This document shows, piece after piece, positions 43,710 through 53,866 of a stretch of 64,000 nucleotides of DNA (the first letter of the stretch is position 1; each line of letters begins with the position of its first letter). The stretch comes from Prorocentrum cordatum (lineage: Eukaryota > Sar > Dinophyceae > Prorocentrales > Prorocentraceae), in NCBI GenBank assembly GCA_963575745.1, contig CAUYUJ010015272.1, forward strand, positions 1 to 64,000, given 5' to 3'. The notes beneath the pieces were generated by a model. That model ran no database searches, was not told where the DNA came from, and saw only the letters and a program-made list of their open reading frames with translations. Both the position numbers and the translations under genes were made by a program.

Positions 43710-44529
43710 TTGATTCCTGGCAAACTGAGTGTGCTGGTGGACCTCGGTTCGAATATCAATATCATCGGTGTCAGCGCAGCACGAGAGTTGGACAACCAAT
43801 CCCGCCAGCATGGACTCATGCCGAAGGTCATGTACCTGGAAGGGCTGCTAACGGGGTTGGTAGTGGCGCAGCCGTATGCCGGACCGTGGGAACGCTCGCA
43901 CATGCGCGTGATTACCGACGCCCCGGCAAACAACCGACCGCACATGTGGGCGCTTTTGTTGGCAACGTCGCAGAAGGATTCGGCTCGGACCTGCCCGCCG
44001 CCCATGGCTCTACCTCCATGCAACCAAGGAAGGCGGTTCTGATCCTGGAGGAGGGTGGGTGGGGGGGCGTCTGATCTTTCCAGGCCCGCGCGCATGTGAA
44101 GTGCAGCCTGGTAATGGCGCGCAGTTTCTGATGCTGGAAAAGACGCCCTCGAGGCACCTGGCCGTCCAGCGCTCGAACTATACGGAGGTCACTCCCGAAA
44201 CAGAGGGCGAGTCAGCAGCTGAGACTTTCATCGATGTGAGTGCAGGGGGTCCACCCCATCACGAGGCAGAGGCCGACCGTGGACAAGCATCTCGGGCGTG
44301 CCGGGGCGCTGGCGAGCACGGCCGCGAAGCGTTGAGTCGCTTCGTGGATCGGGCTGTGGATGGCGCTGTCGCTATGAAGGTCAGCTCGGTAATGGGCCGC
44401 GAGCGTCGGTCTGATCGCCCAGTGCACCGGTATGAGCTGACTCGGATGCTGCTGCCAGGCGCCTGCCGCAAAGTGACAGAGGCAGTGGGATTCAGCCCCA
44501 ATGACGAACCTCCTCCATCCGCGCCTTGA
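43710..44529 (+). pseudogene. Copia-type aspartic protease and following linker
   Basis: LSVLVDLGSNINIIGVSAAR then ELDNQSRQHG is the active-site segment of a Copia retropepsin, with D-L-G in place of the usual D-S/T-G. Frame 43710-44042 ends early. The next frame (from about 44059) reads FPGPRACEVQPG, SRHLAVQRSNYTEV and ETFIDV, matching the C-terminal protease segment with FPGPG and GHLV.P-like strings. One frameshift near 44045. The remainder to 44529 is an Arg/Ala/His-rich linker. Confidence 0.72.
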
Positions 44530-46755
44530 GGAGGCGAGGAACTGGCTCACAGGTGATTCCAATGTATCAGCGGCGGCCGCGCCCAGAGAAGCATGGGGCG
44601 CCATCCCCGGTGCGGAGGACAGGCCACAGGTCGCCCACGTCGGAGACCCTAGCTCGTCGCCTCACAACGCCGCCGAGCAGGGCACCAGTGAAGGAAGGAC
44701 ATGATCGAGCGACAAGACGCCGGGCATCCTGCCCCACATCGATGGCCCTCGTTGACGGGGGCATGTGGGCCTTCTGGCCATGCCTGCCTGTCGCCCCAGG
44801 GGTGCCGGGGGCGCTGGCGCGTGCCTTATAACAGAAAATAGCGCGGACACGCGCTCTATAACCAACGTTGAAACATGCCGCTCTAGAAAGTTTTAGATAT
44901 TGCAGATATCCGCGCGGTTGCCGCCGAATTACGCCGCCGAGAACATGTGCGAGCACATCGCGCATGACGAGGTAATTGCATCGCTGGGGGCGCAATATTT
45001 CGGGGGAGTATTATCTGGAGACTACGCGTTGCTCTTGGTGGCCACGCCCGCTGGCTGGCAATATATAGATTGCCGAACAAACGGGCTGGGCCGCGCTGCG
45101 AGAGAACGCGTGAATCCCCGACCACATGCTCTCCGGATGCAGATCGTCTTGGTCGGACCGACAGGGTATTTGAGGAAGTGAGCTCCAACGCAAGAGGTTC
45201 TCCGACGCATGCGCCTATGTCATGTCGACGTCAAGTTTGCTCGTGTCAACATGAGGCCCAACGGCTCCGATGCGCAGATGTATGCATCGTGCACGAAAAT
45301 ACCAGCATCATTATGGAGTTGAAAGTGTTTGGTTTTTAAGGAACAATTGCTGGACTGGTGCGGAGACGACCAGCAACATGCCGAATGGCGAAACAATGCA
45401 ATGACATTCTTGACAGAACAACTTGCGGACCAACTCTGCGAATGCACAAACAAAGACAACACGCATGTTTATATGCGTGTGTTCCTTCGCACCGATGCGA
45501 ATGCGCAGGACTGCGTGCAGCCTGGCGACAGCGGACCGTGTTGGGGCGCCGTAGTACGCCGAGTTACTTTCGACCTTGACAAAAAGAAGGTGGTTGAATA
45601 TCCCAAAGTCAAGGACCGCCCAGCCAGTTATAACTGGAATGCGCCGTCGCCCAACGGAGTCCGTAATACATATATATATATATATATATACGCATATGTA
45701 CGAGACGACATTTGCAATTCGCCCCCACAGCTTTGCTCTGGCACGGGGGTGCGTCGCCGAGCCGCGAGAAACGAGTTGCGTTCATCGAAGATGATCGATC
45801 TCCCCCCCTCTCGATTGGGCGTGGCGGCGGGGGCCTGCCCGCGAAGTCAAATTTTCGGACGCTGGTGGGCGCGCCAATCGCGCGAACAGCATTGCCGACT
45901 GATAAGCAAAATCCCGATGAAGAAGCTGGCGTCGAACCGATTGTGGCGACGACCTCGCGGGCTTAGGAGATGCCGCGTTGCTCTCCGACGTGCTATTCGA
46001 GGAGCTGGGTCCGACGACGACGTCGGCCTCTTTCACGCTGCCAAGTGGCATTGCGGACGCGCGCGCAAACATATGCACGAGTGTTCCCGCCTTCGGCCAC
46101 GGGGGGGGAACCGTGTAGACGCGTTAGAACTACGCGGAGGCACTGCCGGCATATCGCGGCTCGCTTGCAACAGACAGCCCGCTTAGGGGGGTAGCCTAGT
46201 TGGACGTGCCAGCGCTGACTTGGGCAATCCGCGAGTGCAGCAGGCTGTGTAAAAGTGTCTGCGCGCGTGCTCTGTCGCAATAGTCATGCTACGACCCACT
46301 TGCCTTCGCGCAGTCATTCCCAAGCCAACCGCGACATTTGGTGCAAACGCCGCAGGGGGGACCTTCCCCGCGTCGCCTTCCGTGGGAGGGTAGCCATCAT
46401 GTCAGGCGACCTCCAACGCATGTCCCTCAGGGAACAGCCAGTTGGCGCCTGGGTGGGCGAGATTGCTCCCTGGGCGACACTAGTCAAACGCAAGGCCTCT
46501 TGCGCGCAGGTGGTGGACCAGCGCTCGACAGGGCTACGCGATTCGAATTGCACTCTCAAGAATCTTACAGATGATGGCCAATCCCCATGCATGTCACAAG
46601 CCCTTAGAAAACAAACGGTGTTCTGGCAATAGAGAACCCGCCAGAGCGTGCAACCGAGATCTGGCGCAGGCGGCCCGGGGGTGCTCCGAAGATGCAATCG
46701 CTGATCGTAGATTCAGTGCAGCCCCTTTGCCGACAGGCATTGCGCAAATACTTGC
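44530..46755 (+). pseudogene. decayed Copia polyprotein between protease and CxxC repeats
   Basis: Protein-like islands: ISARLPPNYAAENMCEHIA (44903-), YALLLVATPAGWQYIDCRT, then KEQLLDWCGDDQQHAEWRNN (45338-) and SGPCWGAVVRRVTFDLDKKK, VVEYPKVKDRPASYNWNAPS. The last ends in PNGVRNT at a (TA)11 run (45669-45690). From 45700 to 46755 several short frames occur without convincing homology; this part may be inserted sequence. Confidence 0.4.
45669..45690. repeat. (TA)11 microsatellite inside polyprotein sequence
   Basis: Occurs directly after coding-like sequence, like the TA runs bounding the insertion at 2737-3490. Confidence 0.95.
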
Positions 46756-47082
46756 GTGGTCAACGGAGCTGGGCGCGATCTCGATGATCCCGCGATGCCA
46801 CGGGAAGAGGGCGGATTCATAGAACTACCGCCATCGGGGGGGCTTGGTTGCCCAGCTTGCACCGACGACGTTCAAGTCAACTCACCCAGTCACGACCAAC
46901 ATTCGCGTCAATGCCGTCGGTATGACAAGGAGCCCTATCACTGGGCATGCCCAAATTGCAAAAAGGACTATGGCAAGAACAGGCGGGGGCACCTGCTGGC
47001 GCCAGGCAAGCGCAGAGTCCGAGCACAGTATATGACTACCACCGCCAAGATCGAGAATAATCTACGATGCGATTTGGTGTAG
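46756..47082 (+). pseudogene. Copia polyprotein CxxC repeat segment
   Basis: GLGCPACTDDVQVNSPSHDQ, HSRQCRRYDKEPYHWACPNC then KKDYGKNRRGHLLAPGKRR shows two CPxC...H...C-type modules, the second lacking its last Cys. I associate tandem modules of this kind with dinoflagellate Copia polyproteins; zinc and nucleic-acid binding are inferred. The stop is at 47080-47082. Neighbouring frames give nothing comparable. Confidence 0.6.
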
Positions 47083-47600
47083 TTTTGCTGCGGTGAAAAG
47101 CCCGCAGCCCCCCCCCCCCGCGGCCGACGGCAAACGGGCTGCCCCCTCTCCCTTCAGGACCGAAGCAGAATTCATCAAAGCACGCGCGGTTGTGGCGCAT
47201 GAAATGTTGGTTACTTGGAGGAGCGGCTTTTATGCACCACCACCAAGAAGTGTTGTTTTTGCTCCAGGAACTGCCCTGCGCCGCGGCGCCTGCGAGCTGC
47301 GCCGCGCTCCTTTTCGCCATGGCGTCGCAGCGTCGTCTGGCGCGACCCTGCCCCTAACTCTCTTTGCGGGAGATTCTTGTTGCGGGCGGTGGTGGTGTAT
47401 AAAGATTGGCCTCGCGCAGAGTCGCACGCAGCGGTTCTGGGGCTGGCAGCTCTTCTGACCCCCCGCGCGTCGCGGGGCGACGCGGGCGAGAGGGCGGCGG
47501 CGTCGCGCCGCCCCCCCCCCCCGCCTCCGGCGGAAGCATGGCCTTGTGCAAGCATGCCTGGTTGGTCAAGATTTGATTTGACATTTGGAGCCTTCAAAAT
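47083..47600. other. unassigned interval before the integrase
   Basis: Open frames on both strands with C- and G-runs (47107, 47508). Probably inserted or decayed sequence; no motif. Confidence 0.35.
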
Positions 47601-48814
47601 TTGCGGGGTTACGAGCCGACCGCCGTGCTGCAGGAGTTACGAAAGTTCCACTTGCGCTGGCATTGCGCCTCTGAACCAAAGATGCGTGCGATTCTTTCGC
47701 GCGCAGGAATCGACGTTGCCCGACAATTCGAAAAGTGGCGCAGTAGATTTTCGCCGTGGGCGCAGAGCCTGGGAGAAACCAGGCAATGTTGCCTTCAGTA
47801 AGCCCCCCTGGAAAATTCAACGAGGAAGTCGAGTGTAATTTGATTGTTTACATGCAACAGCATTTTGTTTCACATCATTAAGCGGTGCATTCGTTGGGCT
47901 TCCGGCCAAGAGATTGCCGACAGGACGACGCATGCGATATTGAGCGCCTATCGCATTTGCTGGATGCAGCACTGTCCAGCGACTGTGCTCTATTCCGACG
48001 GCGATGAAGGCTCTCTGAACAATGGCGTTGCCGAGTCCGTCCTGAAGGCTAAAGGCGCAATTTCGCAGCCGTGTCCGTGGCCAGCGTGCAATTGCCGTTG
48101 AAGCTCGCAACGGCATTCTGAGGCACACCTAACATGCTATGTACATTTAACACGGCACAGTATTCCACATTGGTTTTAACGCGCTTACTGCACGAATGCC
48201 TTTTTGTCTGCAATGCTTTTACTTTCTACAGCGGGGGGTCAACATGCCAAGCGCTGCAAGGGCGACAGCCGGCCTGCCTACCAGACCTACCGGGGCTGGA
48301 CTACCAGCAGGGGGCGGGAACGTCCGATCATAACCGAGAACAGAGAATCAGAGAAATAAGCATTGAGGCCATTGCACAAGCCACTGCAGTTGCCAAAACC
48401 AACAGGGCTCTACGCACAGAGACGACAGCAGCGGGACACCACAACTGTCAGCGAGGGGATCTCGTGGACTACCACCGCCCGACCACTACCAAGGACGACT
48501 GGCGTGGATGGAACGGACCATGCATCATCGCCCGTAATTGGCCTGACCGTGGTCAGGCAGCGGCGCAGGTCGACGGTCAACGCCCAGACTTGCAACGCGC
48601 ATTGTGTATTGAAATGATCCTGGTCTGCGAGATCGGCTCGGATACTGCGGCAATGCAAGCAGCATTGGCCTTCGTCGCGAGCTTGCCTGCGGGGGGGCCT
48701 ACTATGGTCTTTGGCTGCCTGCCGACCAAGCTAGGGAACTGGCAAGTGACTACAGCGAGTCGGCCCTCGCCCAAAGTGCATGTGGCCTTCCAGCTCATGG
48801 TCGGAAACAAGTAA
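47601..48814 (+). pseudogene. Copia-type integrase
   Basis: ELRKFHLRWHCASEPKMRAI (zinc-region-like), then after shifts FNEEVECNLIVY (47813-47848), HHIIKRCIRWASGQEI, CWMQHCPATVLYSDGDEG, VEARNGILRHT, LLHECLFVCNAFTFYSGG, REISIEAIAQATAVAKTNRA, GDLVDYHRPTTTKDDWRGWN and GPCIIARNWPDRGQ. Of the D,D-35-E triad, the first Asp is Asn here (AAT 47837), the second is Asp (GAC 47997) and the Glu is present (GAA 48100). Several stops and shifts occur, so it cannot act. The family call is firm because order and length match a Copia integrase core plus C-terminal GKGY-like region. Confidence 0.85.
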
Positions 48815-49435
48815 CTGTACGTTTGGCTAAAAGCGCCAAGTGGTTACCGGCAGCACCTTGCGCTGGTAGATGTACCCTGGATTATGACAACGACGTTGCA
48901 CCGGGCTTCCATTGCTGCGAATCAGACGGTACCTCTCTGAGAATTTACGACATCATTGGAGCCGCGCGTGCGCGAGCCACCCAGCGCTGATAATCATCAA
49001 AACCTTCGGCAGGCCTTTATGGGGATCTCTCAAAGTTTGAGGACCTTGCGAACACGCCAGCGCTCGGCGGCCACGCTCAAGAGGACGATGGACTTCCAGC
49101 GCCGGCCGCGCTTGACGGCAGGCTACCAGTAATCGCTGAAGAAGCAGAATCGGACCTGGATGCGCGCATCATGGACGCGTGGTATGTACAGCTCCAGGAG
49201 GAACAGGATATGTTCGAGACCGGAATGGTTACCGACAGTCGCGTGCTCGTGGCCGTGGCCAGTGAAGAGCAAGGACTTTTGCGAGATATCGGTCGTGGTA
49301 TGCTCGGAGCGATGTCACCAGCGAAACCTTTCTGCTACCTTAGACCACCGAATGCGACGAGACTTACGATCTCCAGTCGGGCGACATCGGTCAGCATGTT
49401 GACTTGTGCTTTACTGCTGACATAGCTCAGGTTGG
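48815..49435 (+). pseudogene. Copia polyprotein between integrase and RT
   Basis: Continues QVTVRLAKSAKWLPAAPCAG, DYDNDVAPGFHCCESDGTS then stops. From 49160 MDAWYVQLQEEQDMFETGMV and LVAVASEEQGLLRDIGRGML run in one frame to 49425. Acidic linker of normal composition; no catalytic motif. Confidence 0.45.
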
Positions 49436-50258
49436 TCTATGAGAGCAACAATGCGAGTCGCTACGCAGCGACCAAGTAACTGCAACGCGTGTATATGTCT
49501 CAGCCGCAGCTAGAAGAGCTGTGGTTGTCAAGAAAGACGACCTCCTGACGAAGGCAGAAATACAAGACAACCCGGCAAATATACCCAAATCTTTGTGCAC
49601 TGGATTCAACAATGCGCATGATAACACATGCTCCAAGATGCGAGACGCCAAGAATGATTCAAATAGCATGACCTCTAAGTACGTGTGCAAGTGGAAGTTT
49701 GTCAAAAACGACCACGGCGAAATGGGGCGAACAATGCGACTGCGCCTTGTTCTTCGCGGCTTGATGGATGTCGGAACATTCGACGTAGAACTGTTCGCAG
49801 GCGCAGCTCGTCGAGCAAGCCAGAGATTGCTCGTCAGCGCGGCCGCGTGCAAGGAAGCAGTGAAGCATCCACGGACATCGATGAGGCTTTCTTTAACGGT
49901 CTGACCAGTCGTGAACTGGCAGAAGCCACTGGAGGGAAGGAGCGCGTGGTTTGCTTTGATCATCCGCCCGGTTCAGCCTCGGTGCTGCGCGCGTTGCCTG
50001 GGTTGGCGAGTCAAAGCATTGTCTGCAGTGCCTGGCGCCAAAGACGCCCCTGGGCCATTCTCGCTGAAGCTCAGAACCATCGCGCGAGGATTCGGGCTTA
50101 AACTTCTGTCGCATGAAGAATTTGAGACAAGCCCGAACCTCCTGACAGCCAAGCACGCGGATGGCGTGAACGCGGCAGGAGTGGCGAAAAATATTGGCAA
50201 GTTCGTCAAATGTGTGGAAGATGCGTTCGGCGCATGCAAACTGAACAAACATTGTTAA
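49436..50258 (+). pseudogene. Copia-type reverse transcriptase
   Basis: YVSAAARRAVVVKKDDLLTK, then KYVCKWKFVKNDHGEMGRT, LRLVLRGLMDVGTFDVELFA, then STDIDEAFFNGLTSRELAEA and ERVVCFDHPPGSASVLRALP (motif A Asp in DIDEAF), then APGPFSLKLRTIARGFGLKL and NLLTAKHADGVNAAGV. The catalytic YVDD-equivalent, HVDD, reads HADG (50154-50165), losing the second Asp. Three frames are used across 820 bp. Clear Copia RT (palm and fingers); inactive. Confidence 0.88.
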
Positions 50259-50932
50259 GCAGCTTGCGCCGCGCGACGCGCTGGGGCCGAGGGCGGCCGC
50301 GTCCGGCTAGACCAGGACGAATGCATCAAACAGCTTCGTCCGATACAACAGCCAGAATTTACGGGCGTTGTAGCGGGGGAAATGGCAGCGAAGACCGTGT
50401 CCGACGTGTTCATCAGTTTACGTGGTGCCTTGGCGTATGCATTGATAATTGAGACTCCCGTGGTAGCTTTGCGACGTGCACAGGTTCCCGCGCATCTCCA
50501 AGTGCGGAGATTTGACAGTGCCACGCGCAATCTTCAGCAAGGCCCACAGAAAAGAATATCTCAACTTACGACTCCGACAGGAGACGTGGACCTTCACTGT
50601 GACTCAGGACATCGTCGCCTTAACGGGGGCGAAGATGACGAAGTAAAGGGGTGTGGCGTCCGAGGGGTCAACCTTTCACTGCGTGGAGACGCGCCTAATG
50701 GCAAGGCAGTAGTACATCTGATCGGTCCGCGCTGGAAGTCTCATCGCTTGCAGGTGCGTTCCACCTACTCAGCTGAGGCACTGGCGGCCGCTCATGAGCT
50801 TGAGGGCTGCTACCCTACCATCGCTGCGCTACATGAGCTTACAGCTGGACCCCTATCGCCCTCTCAACTTATATGCATTCCAGAGTTTGGTGGTCTCAGC
50901 ATTAACGCCATCCTTGCCATAGGCGCTGGCTC

Positions 50933-50968
<36 letters not shown>

Positions 50969-51225
50969 TCAAGTAAGGACTTGACGAAGCCGACCGAATG
51001 CGCCCTGCGGGAACACATCAGTTGGATAAGACAAAAGATGGACCGACGTGCAATTCATAGCGTGCAGTGGTGTGATGCACGACATGGCCGCTGACGGCCA
51101 TGCCGAGAGGTGCATCGATCGCGCGTGGATGCTGCAAGTGGTGGAGGTCCATCAGTCCTTCAGGTGCGAAGTAAAGAAGTGCGTGCCCCATCGAGGTAAA
51201 AGAGACGCAGCGCCAACATAGGGGT
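50255..51225 (+). pseudogene. Copia-type RNase H, with a 34-nt poly(T) insertion
   Basis: Follows RT: KQLRPIQQPEF-like lead (50325-), SDVFISLRGALAYALIIETP, LQVRRFDSATRNLQQGP, VDLHCDSGHRRLNGGEDDEV, VRSTYSAEALAAAHELEGCY, EFGGLSINAILAIGAGS. The first Asp (LHCDSG) and Glu (SAEAL) are kept; the next acidic position (LAID in relatives) is Gly. A poly(T) run of 34 (50934-50967) interrupts it. Beyond, KDLTKPTECALREHISWIRQ and VQWCDARH complete the domain. The order RT-RNase H at the 3' end confirms Copia orientation. Confidence 0.85.
50934..50967. repeat. poly(T)34 inside RNase H
   Basis: Pure T run, equivalent to poly(A) on the minus strand. It lies between two halves of a conserved domain. Confidence 0.95.
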
Positions 51226-51620
51226 GCCCTTTTCGGGGCCAGCGGATACCGATGCGGATGGCTACTCGAACTCAGACAAGTAGTTATTCTTGCCGGGACA
51301 CGGGCACGCATGCCTACAACGCGGTTATCTTCGCTCGGCCACGGGCATAGATACTCATAGGTCCTCAGCTACCATGAGTGCCCGGACACGGGCGCTATTC
51401 ACTCTTATTATAAAAGGGATTTGGCCGTTGGGTCATATTCCCATCGCGTGCTGCACGCTTCGTTGTCTGGCCCGCTGGCTGGGCGTCGTCCCTTGTTTTT
51501 CTGCGGGTAGTCGCGTGGGCTTGCCCGTGACTGCTCATGATCGTCTGCGGATGGTCGTGGCAATTCGCCATGACCGGCCCGATACGTTCAATTCTGCCAT
51601 GTTTGTTTTCTGATATTGTA
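51226..51620 (+). other. candidate Copia 3' non-coding/LTR segment
   Basis: Directly downstream of RNase H. Contains three near-repeats of CGGACACGGGC / CGGCCACGGGC (51295, 51338, 51382) and TATAAAA at 51409-51415. A 5' partner repeat was sought by eye and not found, so LTR status is unproved. Confidence 0.35.
51409..51415 (+). promoter_or_regulatory. TATAAAA string, possible LTR promoter element
   Basis: Located in the presumptive LTR. Dinoflagellate promoters generally lack a canonical TATA box, so this is weak. Confidence 0.2.
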
Positions 51621-51768
51621 TTATGTTAGGTTTTTTGTTAAACGACCTCCCTATCTTCCTTCTTTGCTTGACCTAATTATGCAGGACTTGGATATGGCGT
51701 TCGGCCCCTCCCCTCTTGACAATATATGTAAACGAGGTTTGAGGAGAGGCTGCATAACAAGCGTTATA

Positions 51769-51790
51769 TCCGACGCTGTCTTGGCTCAAG
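51769..51790 (+). other. possible degraded DinoSL
   Basis: Same length as DinoSL, starts TCCG and ends TTGGCTCAAG, 17 of 22 positions identical by eye. Unlike the others it has no minisatellite before it, so chance is not excluded. Confidence 0.35.
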
Positions 51791-51979
51791 ACTGCGCAGT
51801 CTCATTTGCTAGTCGTGCGACCCTGTGCGCCTCTATCTGCGGAGCGCAGTATTGGACAAAGTCCACGCCCATCCATGATCCATCTTCCGATCCTATGGTT
51901 CCTCTCTTACCTGTCGCATTGCTTGCCATCGAGGGGTGAGTTGTGGGATGCCTCGATGTGTCGCCGACGTGATCCTAAG

Positions 51980-52680
51980 AGTATGGCTCTCCGCGAACTG
52001 CCTCATGGTCAGCCCCTGTGCCGCGACTTTGGACTAAGCGACGTTTTCGCCAAGGGCGTCTTCAGGCAATGGGCAGAAAGGTAGCAGACCAACGCGATGA
52101 ACACTGCAGGTTTGGCCCCATTTCGCTGGGGACATTTTCCAAACAACGGCATGTTCTCAACCTCGTTTTGAGATATAGGTTTCGAAATGCGCCAACATGA
52201 TGAAACAATACCTTTCAAATGGCCCCAAAATGGGTCCACCAATGCCCTGAAGACAGCCGGGGATGGCGATTTCGCGAGGGACATATTCAACATGTGACAA
52301 ATACTGTGGCATCGTCTTAAACCGTGGTGGTCGAACATCATTTGTGGAAGGACATCCCCCGAACAGAGATGCGCGCCTAGACTCGCATTGCAATTATTTG
52401 TGGCTGCATCACAGCGTCGCCAAAAAAACGAAATTGAACTGTCACTATGGCCCTAAAGGCGCCCGTCAGACGACAGAAAACGACGATTCCGCGAGGGGCG
52501 CCCTCGCCAACTTGGGGACGCGCCATCATTATCTTTTGCAAACAGCCAGCGTTTCGCCAGAGACACCCGCTCAAAACGCGCATGCTGGGGGATCCGCCCT
52601 GCGACGGTGCTCCCAAACAATGCGGTTCTGGCTTAAACCATGCAAGACAAGGGCTCGCTGTCGCTGCAGATAGACGCCCT
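51980..52680 (+). repeat. satellite block related to 31556-33240
   Basis: Contains CCATTTCGCTGGGGACATT, GGCGATTTCGCGAGGGACAT, GCGTTTCGCCAGAGACACC and ATGCCCTGAAGACAGCCGG strings in the order seen in the larger block. Ends where the GCACGGCAG minisatellite begins, as it does before 33.5 kb. Confidence 0.72.
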
Positions 52681-52689
52681 CGGGCGCGC

Positions 52690-53045
52690 AAGATACGCGG
52701 GAACATGGCTGAATGCGCAGGGGCGCGGCAGAACGCAAACGGGCGCAGGGGCCCGCAGGAACGCGGCGGAACACGCAGACCATGCAGGAACATTGCAAAA
52801 TTCGAACGAACACGGCAGAACACACAGGAGCACGGCAGAACGCGCACGAGCACGGCAGAACGCGCAGGAACACGGCTGAGCGCACACAGGAACACAGCTG
52901 AACACTCAGAACACACAGGAGCACAGCAGACCACGCAGGAACACCGCAGAGCACGCAGGAACACGGCCATAACACACAGGACCACAGCATAACACACAGA
53001 ACAAGCTTGAGCACAGCAAAACACACAGGAGCACGGCTGAACACA
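52690..53045 (+). repeat. GCACGGCAGAACACACAGGA minisatellite
   Basis: Degenerate 20-bp (10+10) units. Minus-strand frames read CVLPCSCVFCRAPVC-like repeats, not a protein. Confidence 0.93.
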
Positions 53046-53510
53046 CACACACACACATTACACACATGCACACACACACATTCACACATAGACGCGCACA
53101 CACATACACACACACACGCATTCACACACATCACACACACACGCACGCACGCACGCACACACACACACACTCACCCACACACACACACTCACAAACACAC
53201 CACACAAAACAACACAACACAACACAACACAACACAACACGACACGACACGACACGACACGACACAGCACACCACAACATAACACAACACAACACAACAC
53301 AACACAACAACACAACACAACACACAATACACACAAAACACACACAACACGCACACAACACACAACACGCACAACACACAACACACAACACACAACACAA
53401 CACACAACACACAACACACAACACACAACACAGAACACACACACACACTCACAGTCACACTCACACTCACACTCAAACTCACACCCACACTCACACTCAA
53501 ACGCGCACAA
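53046..53510. repeat. (CA)n, (ACACA-AC)n and CACTCA repeats
   Basis: CA dinucleotides give way to 5-bp ACAAC and 7-bp units, then CTCACA. Embedded between two minisatellite patches. Confidence 0.96.
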
Positions 53511-53701
53511 CAGACATGAACACATCAGAACACACAGGGGCACGGCAAAACACATAGAACATCGGAGGACACACAGGAGCACGGCAGAACACACATAACA
53601 CACGGGAGCACGGCAGCACGCACACGAGCATGGCATAATACACAGAACACACGGGACCACGGCAGAACACACAGGAGCACGGCATAACACACAAGAGCAC
53701 A
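53511..53701 (+). repeat. GCACGGCAGAACACACAGGA minisatellite, patch before LINE B2
   Basis: Resumes after the CA tract and runs directly into the spliced leader at 53702. Confidence 0.93.
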
Positions 53702-53723
53702 TCCGTAGCCATTTTGGCTCAAG
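53702..53723 (+). other. perfect genomic DinoSL (22 nt)
   Basis: T + CCGTAGCC + ATTTTGGCTCAAG is identical to the conserved 22-nt leader trans-spliced onto dinoflagellate mRNAs (first base variable). It is not an SL-RNA gene, since it continues GCCATGGAGC rather than a GT donor. It marks the 5' end of a reverse-transcribed, trans-spliced mRNA. Confidence 0.97.
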
Positions 53724-53866
53724 GCCATGGAGCACCCGACGACCGCGAGTCGTCCGCTGCGTTCTGAGCGCGAGGGGCTCCTCGCTTTGGGCCAGTGCAC
53801 TCTGTTGTCCCGCTCCTGGCTTTCACAGCGCGGAGGCGCGACCGCTCGGCCCGTGCGCCTGGGGCC

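Noticed and set aside
52377-53735. Minus-strand Cys/Val/Leu-rich frames resembling a cysteine-rich protein
   Set aside because: Produced by the GCACGGCAGAACACACAGGA minisatellite and CA repeats.
53724-53866. An SL-RNA gene beginning at the perfect DinoSL
   Set aside because: The leader is followed by GCCATGGAGC rather than a GT donor, and by an ORF1 leader shared with B1, so it is cDNA-derived.
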